From positions 1 through 49,341 of the forward strand of contig JAIQFT010000029.1 in the NCBI GenBank assembly GCA_020073185.1: DNA of 49,341 nt, read 5' to 3'. The position numbers and the translations under genes are program-made. Positions 25,332 to 33,541 of this stretch are shown piece after piece. Within the stretch, counting starts at the first letter, position 1. Each line of letters starts with the position of its first letter. Under the pieces are notes generated by a model. It had not been told where the DNA came from. It ran no database searches and worked only from the letters and a program-made list of their open reading frames with translations. The DNA is from Terriglobia bacterium (GTDB lineage Bacteria > Acidobacteriota > Terriglobia > Terriglobales > Acidobacteriaceae).

Positions 25332-27521
25332 CTAAACTGCCATAGCGCCGACCATGGCTTCGAACTCAGGGTCGCCGTGCAGGCAGTTGAGATCGGGGTC
25401 CTGGCGAGCGTAATCCCGGTTGAGATTTCCCGTCGCGTGCAGCTTTTTCAGCAACGCTAATGCTTCGGTTCTTTGTAGCAGGACGCCATAGGTGCAAGCT
25501 GCGTTGTACAGAATGTTGGCGTCGTTCGGACGCATTTCCACCGCCTTCTTCAACTGCGCGATGGCCTCATCGGCGCGGCCGAACCAAGCATGATTGGTGG
25601 CCAGCAGGATACGCGCGCGTACGTCGTCGGGAACCAGATCAAGTTGTTGCTCCAGACTTCGGACCTGCGCACTACGCAGCTTGCCGGCGGCTTCCTTCTG
25701 TCCCACTCGCTCCAAAGCCAGATAGAAAGGCAGATACGCGTTATAGTCGTCGCCATTGGCGGTAACGGCACGCTCCGCCAGCGGCACCGCCTCCTGCGGC
25801 CGGCCGGCGGCCATCAAAGCCCGGCCCAGCACGTAATAGGCGCCTTCACAATCGGCTTTGCGCGCGATGGCCTGGCGAACATATTGGGTGGCGTCGTCCC
25901 AGTGCTTTTGGGCATAGGCGATGCGGGCGCGCGCCACCAGCGCTTCGGGAAGATTCGGTTCCAAGGCCAGGGCTCGGTCGGCGGCCGCGCGGCCCCGGCC
26001 AATCCAGCGTTCGTCGTGCTCATGCCACTCGTAATACTCGCCGCAGACGTTGGCCGCGCCCGCATAGGCAAGCGCGAAATCGGGATCCAGCCCGCTGGCG
26101 CGCTCGAACATCTGTAGAGCAAACTCCAGGTCGGAGCGGGTCACGCGGCGGGCAAAACTGCGTCCGCGCAGATAGTAGTCGTAGGCCTGCGTGTTTTCGG
26201 TGGGCTTGCGGGAGATCGCCTTTTGTTCTTGCGGAGACAGCGTGACCCGCAGCGCTTGCGTGATGCTGCGCGCGATTTCATCCTGCACTTCGAAGACGTC
26301 CTTCAGTTCGCGGTCAAAGCGCTCCGCCCAAACCGAGTGTCCGGTGCGGGTCTCCACCAGTTGCGCCGTGATGCGGAGACGGTTGCCGGCGCGGCGCAAA
26401 CTGCCGCTGAGCACGTGGACGGCGTTGAGTTGCTGGCCAACTTGCGGGCCCGTCACCGGCTTATCGCGGTGCGCCAGCACGGCTGCGCGTGGGAACACTT
26501 TCAGGCCCTTGATCTTGGATAGTTCGGTGATAATGTCCTCGGTCATGCCGTCGCGGAAGTATTCATCCTCTTTGGCGCCGCTCAGGTTTTCAAAGTAGAG
26601 CACAGCGACGGATTTTTCCGCGGGCGCGGCGGCGGCGGCCTGTCCCGACTCCGTATCGCGCTTCAAGCGCTGCAAATCGGCCTTGAAACTGGCCGCACTC
26701 TCGTAGCGGGCGGCGGGAGTTTTCTCCAGCGCGCGATTCAGGATCGGCTCCAGCCCGGCCGGTAGCTCCGGATTCAGCCGGATCGGAGAGGCCGGAGCGC
26801 GATTCAAGATGGCATCGAAGATCACCGCGGAAGTGTTGCCCGGAAAGGCTTCACGGCCGGTGGCCATTTCATAGAGCACAACTCCCAGCGAGAACAAGTC
26901 GCTGCGCGCGTCCACCTCTTCTCCGCGAGCCTGCTCCGGTGACATGTAGGCGATGGTGCCCACCGCCGCCCCAGGGCTGGTGAGTCCCGCCGTCAACCCG
27001 TCCACCGAGCCCAGTGTGGCCCCGACCGCTTCCGCCACCCTCTGCGCTTGTGGCAACAGCTTGGCGAGGCCGAAATCCAGGATTTTCGCCTGCCCACGAG
27101 GGGTGATGAAGAGGTTGGCCGGCTTGATGTCGCGGTGCACAATGCCGCGCGAGTGGGCGGCGTCCAAGGCCTCCGTCATCTGGATGCCGAGGTCGAGCAG
27201 TTCTTCCACCGGAAGCGGCCGGCCCGAGATGCGGTGCTTGACGGTTTCCCCCTCCAGCAGTTCCATCGCCAGGAAGGGCCGGCCTTCGTACTCGTCGATG
27301 TCGTAGATAGTGCAGATGTTGGGGTGATTGAGGGCGGAGGCGGCGCGCGCCTCGCGCTTGAACCTCTCAATCGTCTGTGCGTCGATGGCGTTTTTGTCCG
27401 GCAGGAACTTCAGCGCCACGGGACGGCCCAGCCGGGTGTCTTCGGCGCGGTACACCACACCCATTCCGCCGCCGCCCAGCTTTTCTACCACGCGATAGTG
27501 AGTGATTGTCTTGCCGATCAT
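25332..27521 (-). CDS. Serine/threonine protein kinase with TolB-like and TPR regions
   Basis: The 729-residue protein begins with a eukaryotic-type kinase domain (about 5-280): [13 protein letters not shown] (P-loop), VALKFL (catalytic Lys), [14 protein letters not shown] and [11 protein letters not shown]. Next, at about 305-430, is a TolB-like/adenylate-cyclase-associated region ([19 protein letters not shown]), then TPR repeats from about 450 to the end. No transmembrane segment is seen, so it is probably cytoplasmic. This layout is frequent in Acidobacteriota. The ATG at 27521 has GGGGTG five bases upstream; a GTG at 27527 is close by. Substrates are unknown. Confidence 0.92.
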   Translation of the reverse strand: MIGKTITHYRVVEKLGGGGMGVVYRAEDTRLGRPVALKFLPDKNAIDAQTIERFKREARAASALNHPNICTIYDIDEYEGRPFLAMELLEGETVKHRISGRPLPVEELLDLGIQMTEALDAAHSRGIVHRDIKPANLFITPRGQAKILDFGLAKLLPQAQRVAEAVGATLGSVDGLTAGLTSPGAAVGTIAYMSPEQARGEEVDARSDLFSLGVVLYEMATGREAFPGNTSAVIFDAILNRAPASPIRLNPELPAGLEPILNRALEKTPAARYESAASFKADLQRLKRDTESGQAAAAAPAEKSVAVLYFENLSGAKEDEYFRDGMTEDIITELSKIKGLKVFPRAAVLAHRDKPVTGPQVGQQLNAVHVLSGSLRRAGNRLRITAQLVETRTGHSVWAERFDRELKDVFEVQDEIARSITQALRVTLSPQEQKAISRKPTENTQAYDYYLRGRSFARRVTRSDLEFALQMFERASGLDPDFALAYAGAANVCGEYYEWHEHDERWIGRGRAAADRALALEPNLPEALVARARIAYAQKHWDDATQYVRQAIARKADCEGAYYVLGRALMAAGRPQEAVPLAERAVTANGDDYNAYLPFYLALERVGQKEAAGKLRSAQVRSLEQQLDLVPDDVRARILLATNHAWFGRADEAIAQLKKAVEMRPNDANILYNAACTYGVLLQRTEALALLKKLHATGNLNRDYARQDPDLNCLHGDPEFEAMVGAMAV

Positions 27522-27778
27522 GGACACCCCGGTCCGCGAAAAGTAGAGGCACCTTATGCTGACGTTGCCGGGGCGTCAAAAACGGAAACCCTCACTCACG
27601 ATCTCAGGGGGGAGCTACGTTACGGTGACCGTGCGCACTATCCGAAGACAATCCACGACTTCGTTCGCTTCTCGGCAGAATTGTACCATGCGTGATTTTC
27701 CGCGCCGGATGGTGCGACGGTGCCCCACTCCTGCCCGCCTGTGGCAGATGTGGGCTTGCAAATCTCGAACCAGCGCTC

Positions 27779-28081
27779 TCACGCGTGAACGGGAGTTGCC
27801 CGGTGGATCCGGTGTACACGGACTTGCTTCTCCCGCTTACGGGTTTGGGCGATGTCGTAGGAGACCTGCATCCGCATCAGCGTGTCCATCTTCACTCCGA
27901 AAGCTTTCTCCAAGCGCAGCGCCATGTTGCCCGAAAGGTCTGCCTTGCCGTTCAAAAGGCTGGACAATGCGGGCCGGGAAACCCGGAGCGCTCTAGCCAC
28001 GGCCGTTACCGTCAGCCCCGCAGGCCGGATGATTTCCGTCCGGATGAAATCTCCGGGATGCGGCGGGTTCTTCATGGGCAT
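27779..28081 (-). CDS. HigA-type addiction-module antitoxin, orphan
   Basis: The 100-residue protein starts MPMKNPPHPGDFIRTE and has the helix-turn-helix of HigA antitoxins (LTVTAVARALRVSRPALSSL then NGKADLSGNMALRLEKAF), which repress their own operon and bind the HigB RNase. HigB genes usually lie just upstream. All three minus-strand frames over 28082-28320 were read and none resembles HigB. Either the toxin is lost or this is a stand-alone regulator. No good ribosome-binding site is seen before either ATG (28081, 28075), consistent with a gene formerly coupled to an upstream partner. Confidence 0.82.
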   Translation of the reverse strand: MPMKNPPHPGDFIRTEIIRPAGLTVTAVARALRVSRPALSSLLNGKADLSGNMALRLEKAFGVKMDTLMRMQVSYDIAQTRKREKQVRVHRIHRATPVHA

Positions 28082-28320
28082 GGAAGTGGAGCAGCTTCCG
28101 GCACTTCGACACAGCCGAGATCGGTCCGATGGAGATCGAACCGCCCACCGGCGAAATGAAAGAACCCCCAAGCTGCTGCAGATACGGGCCACCAGCCCGG
28201 TGGCGATAAGGAGTCCGCGTTTCTCACGAGCATGCCCAGATGCAAAGTCTTCACGGCAGTCCAACATTCTCGCACGATGCAGCGACCAAAGCAGCAATCC
28301 CAGTCGCCTTTGAATCGTCG

Positions 28321-29943
28321 TTAGGATGCCGAGCTTCTATCAGCCAATTCTTTCAAGAGGTCGGTCGCAGCTTGTGCCAGCGCCTCCGCCCTTGCGTCGA
28401 GCAGTTCTTCGTACTTCGCGACCTCCCACAGACCCGACTGGGTAGGGATGAACTGTTCCTTCAGGCGTTCGGTCTTGACCTCGAAATCCTTCAAGTATTG
28501 GCGAGGCTCTTTGGAAGAGAACGAGCGGTTCGCCTTTTCGTTGAGCACGACGATGTTGGCGAGAGAATTGACCGTCGAGTCGTCCGCCTTGCCCCGCAGA
28601 ACCTTTTTCGGGAAGAAGTGGTGCCACTCCGGCTTGAAGCCCTCGTTCAGTTGGTTGTCGCTTCGGTCAAAGCCGACCCTGATGTCCTGATGCATCCAAT
28701 CCTTGGCTTCGCGCCGGAAGGCGCAAAGGTACAGCATCAATCGGTAGAAATCTTCCCTGTAGTCCCTCTGAAAGTCCTCGGGACTAAACTCGCCGGATAT
28801 CCGCAACTCCTTTTCGAGTGACACGACGGCATCGTCGAATGACTTGGCAACCTTGACCAGCTTGATGTCGTGGCCGAGGGTGGTGGTCGCGGAGCCGCTG
28901 TACCGTCCGTCTCCAATCGCCAACAGAAACCAGCGGAAACCCCGGTCGAAATCGAACTCGCCCTTGAAGTGCGCATGGAGGAAAAAAAGAGGGATGAGGG
29001 CGTTGTGGGCAGGGAGTAATTCGGACGACAGCACGCCGTGGTTCACGAGATTCTTGTGGACGAAGGTTATCGAATCCTTCACGCTGCGCCAAGCCTTGTC
29101 GAACTCTTTGGACGAATCCCAGAAGTCTCCCGATATTTCCTTCAGACGTGCGACTCCCTTGCCAATGACTGCCAACGTTCTGATAAGAACGCTTGGGTCA
29201 AGCTCGAACCCTTTCTCATCCAAATCCTTGAGAAACTGGTCGAACTCTTCCCGAACCCAGCCTTCCTGCTTGGCTGCGACAAGGGCAATGATTACGTCGC
29301 TCTCCTTGATTTTAGTTCCCGCAGTGTTAAGCCTGCTGAATATCTCGGCGACATCCTCCAAATCGTGGTCGATGATTATTTCAAAGATTGGAAAGCTCTC
29401 AATCTTTCTGACGGACTGGAGCGTCTCGTGGACTGCCGCAAAACCGGGACATCCGTCTCGCTTGGAAATCTGTTCCGCGAGCTCGGATAGGCTGGGCGAC
29501 GCAAGAATGCTCCTGACCGAAACCCACTCGGGTGAATTCTTCCGCACCGGATTCGGAAGTCCGAATTCAAGGGCGTCACTGGGCAGACTGACGTTGACCA
29601 GCACGTCGAATTTCTTGAGGCTCTTGTTCCATTCCGAGTTCCCTCCCCACCAATAGGGCTTCTTGCCGAAAAGAAGCGCGAGCGAGGTGACTCGCTGCTG
29701 CCCATCCACAATCCACTGCTTCTGTGCCTGCACACCAAGCGCCGTCTTGGGCGAATCGTAGCTGGACTCCCAGAGAAGAAACGCGCCGACAGGGTACCCA
29801 CGCCAAAGAGAGTCCACGAATTTCTTGGTCTTCTCGGCCGTCCAAACGAATTTTCGCTGAAACTCTGGCACGTCGAGCTTACCGAGCGTAGCATCGTCGA
29901 TGTGCTTCACGATGTCTTTGATTTCGAGTCTTTGGTCTTTCAT
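28321..29943 (-). CDS. DUF262 protein with C-terminal HNH-like domain
   Basis: The 540-residue protein has an N-terminal DUF262 domain: PEFQRKFVW at 26-34 and VDGQQRVTSL at 79-88, the ParB/Srx-type nucleotide-binding motif used for NTP hydrolysis in GmrS and SspE. Near residue 439 it has EWHHFFPKKVL and, near 465, LANIVVLNEKANRSFSSKEP, the pattern of DUF1524-like HNH nuclease domains. This two-part layout resembles GmrSD/BrxU/SspE-type proteins that restrict modified foreign DNA. The specificity of this one is unknown. It lies 19 bases after a double zinc-ribbon gene, likely one operon. An orphan HigA antitoxin is the other neighbour. Confidence 0.85.
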   Translation of the reverse strand: MKDQRLEIKDIVKHIDDATLGKLDVPEFQRKFVWTAEKTKKFVDSLWRGYPVGAFLLWESSYDSPKTALGVQAQKQWIVDGQQRVTSLALLFGKKPYWWGGNSEWNKSLKKFDVLVNVSLPSDALEFGLPNPVRKNSPEWVSVRSILASPSLSELAEQISKRDGCPGFAAVHETLQSVRKIESFPIFEIIIDHDLEDVAEIFSRLNTAGTKIKESDVIIALVAAKQEGWVREEFDQFLKDLDEKGFELDPSVLIRTLAVIGKGVARLKEISGDFWDSSKEFDKAWRSVKDSITFVHKNLVNHGVLSSELLPAHNALIPLFFLHAHFKGEFDFDRGFRWFLLAIGDGRYSGSATTTLGHDIKLVKVAKSFDDAVVSLEKELRISGEFSPEDFQRDYREDFYRLMLYLCAFRREAKDWMHQDIRVGFDRSDNQLNEGFKPEWHHFFPKKVLRGKADDSTVNSLANIVVLNEKANRSFSSKEPRQYLKDFEVKTERLKEQFIPTQSGLWEVAKYEELLDARAEALAQAATDLLKELADRSSAS

Positions 29944-29962
29944 AAACCGTCAGGCGGCCCCT

Positions 29963-30235
29963 TCAGGCCACAACCGCTGGTTCTATGCAACTGAAGTCGC
30001 ACACGCCGCAACGCCGGACGTGGTATTCGCGTGCGCCTTGGCTCGCGAGTTCGGCGATTGCGTGAAGGGTTTGGTTGCCGCAATTGTGGCACTTGTTCCC
30101 CTTACCCTTCCCGACGTTCTTGACCGGATGCTGCCAAGACCAGCCAATGCATCCGCACGCCGAACACGAGCGATGGCTTCCCCTATCGTGGAATGTCTGC
30201 TTCCCGCAGTGCGGGCACTTCTCACCAACTGACAT
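29963..30235 (-). CDS. Double zinc-ribbon protein upstream of DUF262
   Basis: The 90-residue protein has four CxxC pairs, at Cys7/10, 24/27, 49/52 and 76/79, which make two zinc ribbons joined by a Lys/Gly linker (NVGKGKGNK). It lacks catalytic motifs and may bind nucleic acid or a partner. AGGAGG lies eight bases before the ATG, a strong ribosome-binding site. Its stop is 19 bases from the DUF262 gene, so it is probably the first gene of a two-gene operon. I do not know a described system that pairs these proteins. Confidence 0.78.
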   Translation of the reverse strand: MSVGEKCPHCGKQTFHDRGSHRSCSACGCIGWSWQHPVKNVGKGKGNKCHNCGNQTLHAIAELASQGAREYHVRRCGVCDFSCIEPAVVA

Positions 30236-30330
30236 GAGCAGTTCCTCCTGTACAAAACTCTGCGGGAACTTCCGAGGAAGGGCTCATTCTCTCACCGTGG
30301 GCATTGCCTGAACAACCGCTGAATTCCGGC

Positions 30331-30368
30331 GGGTGATTCACCCATTCGCCTGGTTTTGGTGAAGGGTG
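30331..30368. promoter_or_regulatory. Palindrome and overlapping hairpin in the 5' leader of the zinc-ribbon/DUF262 operon
   Basis: GGGTGA-T-TCACCC (30331-30343) is a perfect palindrome. Its right arm can also pair in a longer stem, CACCC-a-TTCGCC with GGTGAA-GGGTG (30339-30368), so the two folds exclude each other. It lies about 100 bases before the zinc-ribbon gene start on the minus strand. An operator or a switchable leader are both possible. Confidence 0.4.
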
Positions 30369-30433
30369 GGGCAGTTCCAGCAATCGGCAATGGCGTGGCA
30401 ACCCAAACCGACAACCGCATGACCCGCTTTTCC

Positions 30434-30451
30434 GTCACACACACCTGTGAC
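30434..30451. promoter_or_regulatory. Inverted repeat just upstream of a promoter
   Basis: GTCACA-CACACC-TGTGAC is a perfect six-base inverted repeat with a six-base spacer. It ends ten bases before the -35 box at 30461, the usual place for an activator or repressor site. It has CRP-like words but in the opposite order to a CRP site. Confidence 0.45.
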
Positions 30452-30460
30452 TAAGCCCTA

Positions 30461-30488
30461 TTGACACAGTTAACTAACTGCTTACAAT
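30461..30488 (+). promoter_or_regulatory. Sigma-70-type promoter with operator between -35 and -10
   Basis: TTGACA (30461-30466) and TACAAT (30483-30488) are separated by 16 bases, close to the housekeeping consensus. The spacer contains CAGTTA-AC-TAACTG (30467-30480), a perfect palindrome in the classic repressor position. Transcription would run rightward from about 30495, where no convincing ORF lies for 290 bases before the convergent multicopper oxidase gene. Confidence 0.6.
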
Positions 30489-30578
30489 GTCAGTAGCTGG
30501 ATAATCCGGCGTCACATTTTGGGCCGCAGGGGGTGCGACTACCTTACGGCCCTATATCTTGTGGTCAGAAGTGGCCTT

Positions 30579-30590
30579 TGCTCTTTGACA
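30579..30590 (+). promoter_or_regulatory. boxA-like antitermination sequence
   Basis: TGCTCTTTGACA differs at one position from the rRNA boxA TGCTCTTTAACA, which loads Nus factors to prevent early termination. It sits about 85 bases after the expected transcription start of the 30461 promoter. boxA also occurs in some CRISPR leaders and other long noncoding transcripts. No rRNA or CRISPR array follows here. Confidence 0.4.
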
Positions 30591-30652
30591 ACACAATATG
30601 TTATGTATTCCAGAAAACTCGGACGTAAGTTATTGATTTCCCGTAAAACTGC

Positions 30653-30684
30653 CCACGGTTACCGTGGATTCTAGCGGTATACCG
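30653..30684. promoter_or_regulatory. Two related palindromes two helical turns apart
   Basis: CCACGGT-T-ACCGTGG (30653-30667) and CGGTATACCG (30675-30684, with flanking GTG) share the half-site ACCGTG. Their centres are about 20 bases apart, that is about two turns on the same DNA face. This fits binding by two dimers of one regulator. The target promoter is not clear. Confidence 0.45.
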
Positions 30685-30788
30685 TGCGTAACTAGCTGAT
30701 TCCACTAACTGGCAGTGGGAGGGGGGTAGGCACCTCTAATGTTTACCCGTTAGTAACTTTATGGACGCGGATATCGCCGCCGAGAGCG

Positions 30789-32717
30789 CTAGTGCACCAC
30801 TATTTTCGTGCTCAGCTTCGCCTGGCTCACGGGATTCTGGATTTCGAGCGGAATCTCTTCCGCAGCATCGGCGCGGAACTCGAAATCGTAGGTCTCGCCC
30901 GAGGCGATGTGCAGCACGGCATCGCCCGGCTTCGCCAAACGCTCGGGAACGTCGGCGCCGTCCTTGGCCAGGGCGCGCCACGTCGCCGCTTTTTCTGCCG
31001 TGCCCAGGCGGAAGTTCGCCGGCAGATTCGCCGCCATGTTGATCAGGCGCAGCCGGTAGTTAACGCCGCGCGCCAGCGTCATCGGCGCCGGCTTCTCCAT
31101 GCCGTTGATGGTAATGCGCTTGGCGTCAAAGAAAGTGTCGCGCGTGCCGATCACCAGCAGCTTGTCGTGTTCGGCATCGAACGACTGGCCTGGTTCCAGG
31201 ACAATCAGCGCGCCATAGATGCCGCCGCTTAGCTGGTTCGGGTCGGCGGCGTGCGTGTGATAGATGAACGTGCCCGCGCGCGTGGGAGTGAAGCGCGCCA
31301 CAAAACTGCCGCCGGGCGCGACCGCCGGCGTGATCTGGTCTCCCACGCCGCCACCGACTACGCCGTCGTAATAGCTCTCGAGAACGAGGCCGTGCCAGTG
31401 AATCGTGGTTGGCAACTTCAGGTGGTTGAGAACCGTGATCTCGGTGGGCTCGCCGCGCGTGACAAAGATCGGCGGACCCACCGCGCGGTCCTCTGAAACC
31501 ACAACCTTGTTCTTCTCGCGCACCGCGCAGGAGAACTTCGGTTCCTTGGCGCCGGCTTCCGCGTTCGGCTCGATGATGAGATCGATCTTTCGCGCTGCTT
31601 TGCCGGCAGTCGCTGCGATCGGCGCACCCTCAGCCGGATTTACGTTGATGGCGAGCACCAGACCGGCCATGTCGGGCATGGCTTCCATGGCGCCGCCGCC
31701 GTGCCGGTACGCGGCCGCGGCCGGCCCTTTGCGATTGTACTGGCTGGCGACGGGGTGCGTGAAACCAGGGACGCGTTCGTCGCTGGACATGTGGAACTGA
31801 AAGTGACAATGGAAGAGCCAGCGGCCGGCGTGTTCGGGCGACCACTCCATCATCATGGTGGCGCCAGACTTGAGGTCCTCGGTGACCACCGACTGGCGGT
31901 CGCCGGGTGCGAATTGCGTGTCCTTTTCCCAGTCGCCCAGGCTAAGCAGCTTGTAGAACGCGCCATGCAGGTGCATGGGATGTTCGCTGAAGGCGGGATT
32001 GATCACGCGCCAGCGAATAGTGTCGCCGGCGGTGTATTCCAGCGGCTCGGTAAACGGATACGACTTGCCGTTGATGGAGACGACTTCAAACCCATCCTGT
32101 ACGACATCGGGTTTGACGAGCATCGCTTCGATTACAAACACGCGGTCGGAAACGACCGCGCCCGGTGGGTCCACGATGAAGGCGCCGTTCAGGTGGGCAT
32201 CCTCAAATAGCGGTTGCAGAGGCGGCGGAAGTAGTGGGAGAAACTTAACCGGCTCAGTGGTGCGCGCCCAATAGAAATAAGTGCCGGGAGCGCCGGCAAC
32301 AAAAGTGCGCTCGCGGGTTTCGCCGGCAGGCACTTCGAGCACGTCTTTGGTGTCTCCGGGACGGGTGTCCAGGCCGTGGACGGTGGCCGTAGTCTTCAGC
32401 GTATTGGTAACGGCAACGTGGACCGTGGTGCCCTGCGGCATGCGCAGCATGGGGCCGGGAATCTGCGCCGGCTTGCCACTCTCGCCGAAAGCCTGCACGA
32501 ACAAACGCGGGCCGTCGTCGGCCTCCGGATGCCAGACGCCATTGACAATTTCAAGGTGGACGTTCAGCACGCCGGCCTCAAGTTTGCCGGCGGGCATGCG
32601 GTTCTGGTTGGCGAGAATCGAAACCGGCGCTTTTTCGCCCTGCGCTGCTACCGAAGCGAGCGCGCACAGGCACACCAGAGCGATGAAGCGGAAGCGGCGC
32701 AAAATTTGCAAGGGCAC
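30789..32717 (-). CDS. Multicopper oxidase with divided copper sites
   Basis: The 642-residue exported protein begins with a signal peptide (RRFRFIALVCLCALASVAAQ) and has about four cupredoxin domains. Domain 1 has lost its His pairs (TATVHGLDTRPG and GTYFYWART). Domain 2 has HPMHLH near 247 and LFHCHFQFHM near 301, the type 1 and half of the type 2/3 ligands. Domain 3 supplies IHWHG near 439 and YHTHA near 486, the other half. Domain 4 lacks ligands. This reverses the usual N-to-C order of laccases. It should oxidise phenols or metals with oxygen in the periplasm. The start is GTG 32717 or TTG 32711; longer frames cross the divergent gene. Confidence 0.88.
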   Translation of the reverse strand: MPLQILRRFRFIALVCLCALASVAAQGEKAPVSILANQNRMPAGKLEAGVLNVHLEIVNGVWHPEADDGPRLFVQAFGESGKPAQIPGPMLRMPQGTTVHVAVTNTLKTTATVHGLDTRPGDTKDVLEVPAGETRERTFVAGAPGTYFYWARTTEPVKFLPLLPPPLQPLFEDAHLNGAFIVDPPGAVVSDRVFVIEAMLVKPDVVQDGFEVVSINGKSYPFTEPLEYTAGDTIRWRVINPAFSEHPMHLHGAFYKLLSLGDWEKDTQFAPGDRQSVVTEDLKSGATMMMEWSPEHAGRWLFHCHFQFHMSSDERVPGFTHPVASQYNRKGPAAAAYRHGGGAMEAMPDMAGLVLAINVNPAEGAPIAATAGKAARKIDLIIEPNAEAGAKEPKFSCAVREKNKVVVSEDRAVGPPIFVTRGEPTEITVLNHLKLPTTIHWHGLVLESYYDGVVGGGVGDQITPAVAPGGSFVARFTPTRAGTFIYHTHAADPNQLSGGIYGALIVLEPGQSFDAEHDKLLVIGTRDTFFDAKRITINGMEKPAPMTLARGVNYRLRLINMAANLPANFRLGTAEKAATWRALAKDGADVPERLAKPGDAVLHIASGETYDFEFRADAAEEIPLEIQNPVSQAKLSTKIVVH

Positions 32718-32778
32718 CCCACGGGCTAAGGTAGTAAAGCCATTATTGGCGGTTCCCCGGTACAATCGCAAGCGAAAT

Positions 32779-33507
32779 ATGGTGAAACGGCGAAGATCCA
32801 CCGGCGTCAAATTGCTGCAGTGGGTGTTTATCATTGCGATTGTTGCGGCCGCGGTGCGGCTGGGATTCGTGATTTATGAGCGCATGCAGCCCGCCGCCAA
32901 GAAGCCCGCAACCACGGCGGTGCCGCTGAACCGCGAGGCTTATGTTGTCCCGAAAAAGCTCCATGCCTACGACCTGGCGTCGGCGCGCCAGGTAACCAAG
33001 CAGCCGGTCTGGGTGCAAGAGGGCTATCGCTACACCTACTATCCGTATGATCGGGTGCATCGTCGCGCCGACTTCGCGCACGAAAAGGGGCTGCTCGGCC
33101 CGATCGAGGAGTTGCACATCACGGACGTCGTTGCGCAGCCCACGCCGGGGCGCGCCAACCACCACCAGATTGCCGCGATATTCGAAATGGGTGGCCGCAG
33201 CTACGCCGTGCCCATCGGCACCGAATCCGGCGGCTCGTTCCAAATCTATGCTGACGAGATGTTTTTCTACGAAGATCCGCACCAGCTCTACCATTTCTGG
33301 CCGGCGGAAGTGTGGGAGGCGATCCGCAACCACCAGGTCAAGCCCGGCATGAACGAAATCCAGGCGGACTTCGCAGTCGGCATGGGAGTGCCGCAGCCAG
33401 CAGGCGCAGACCCTGACGAGAAGGTGGTCAAGTACGCCAACGGTGGTCACCTGCTGAGCGTCACCTATCGCCACGGACGCGCCGCGAAGATCGCGGAAAA
33501 GGATTAA
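32779..33507 (+). CDS. Membrane-anchored protein of unknown function
   Basis: The 242-residue protein has a basic N-terminus (MVKRRRSTGVK) and one membrane span at about 12-32 (LQWVFIIAIVAAAVRLGF), so the rest is likely periplasmic. The C-terminal part (VKPGMNEIQADFAVGMGVP) has the GM...G.P rhythm seen in SmpA/OmlA-like domains, but the match is faint. No catalytic motif is visible. It is divergent from the multicopper oxidase gene with about 60 bases between starts, so the two may share a control region. It ends 34 bases from the convergent response regulator. Confidence 0.68.
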   Translation: MVKRRRSTGVKLLQWVFIIAIVAAAVRLGFVIYERMQPAAKKPATTAVPLNREAYVVPKKLHAYDLASARQVTKQPVWVQEGYRYTYYPYDRVHRRADFAHEKGLLGPIEELHITDVVAQPTPGRANHHQIAAIFEMGGRSYAVPIGTESGGSFQIYADEMFFYEDPHQLYHFWPAEVWEAIRNHQVKPGMNEIQADFAVGMGVPQPAGADPDEKVVKYANGGHLLSVTYRHGRAAKIAEKD

Positions 33508-33541
33508 CTCCGCTTTCCGCGCAATGCCTGACGTTGTCTAC

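Larger units (their letters stand above)
30236..30788. other. Regulatory-rich intergenic region above the DUF262 operon
   Basis: This 553-base region is less GC-rich than its surroundings and shows no protein gene I can support. It carries, from left to right, a palindrome and hairpin at 30331-30368, an inverted repeat at 30434-30451, a near-consensus plus-strand promoter at 30461-30488 with an internal operator, a boxA-like sequence at 30579-30590, and two palindromes at 30653-30684. A 12-codon frame at 30598 has no ribosome-binding site. A small RNA is possible. Confidence 0.6.

Noticed and set aside
28082-28320. HigB toxin upstream of HigA
   Set aside because: All three minus-strand frames were translated; none shows the HigB pattern or length.
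30598-30636. Twelve-codon peptide frame after the boxA-like sequence
   Set aside because: It has no ribosome-binding site and no recognisable leader-peptide composition.
30579-30690. CRISPR leader and array
   Set aside because: The boxA-like sequence and promoter resemble a leader, but no repeat unit recurs with spacers and no cas gene is near.
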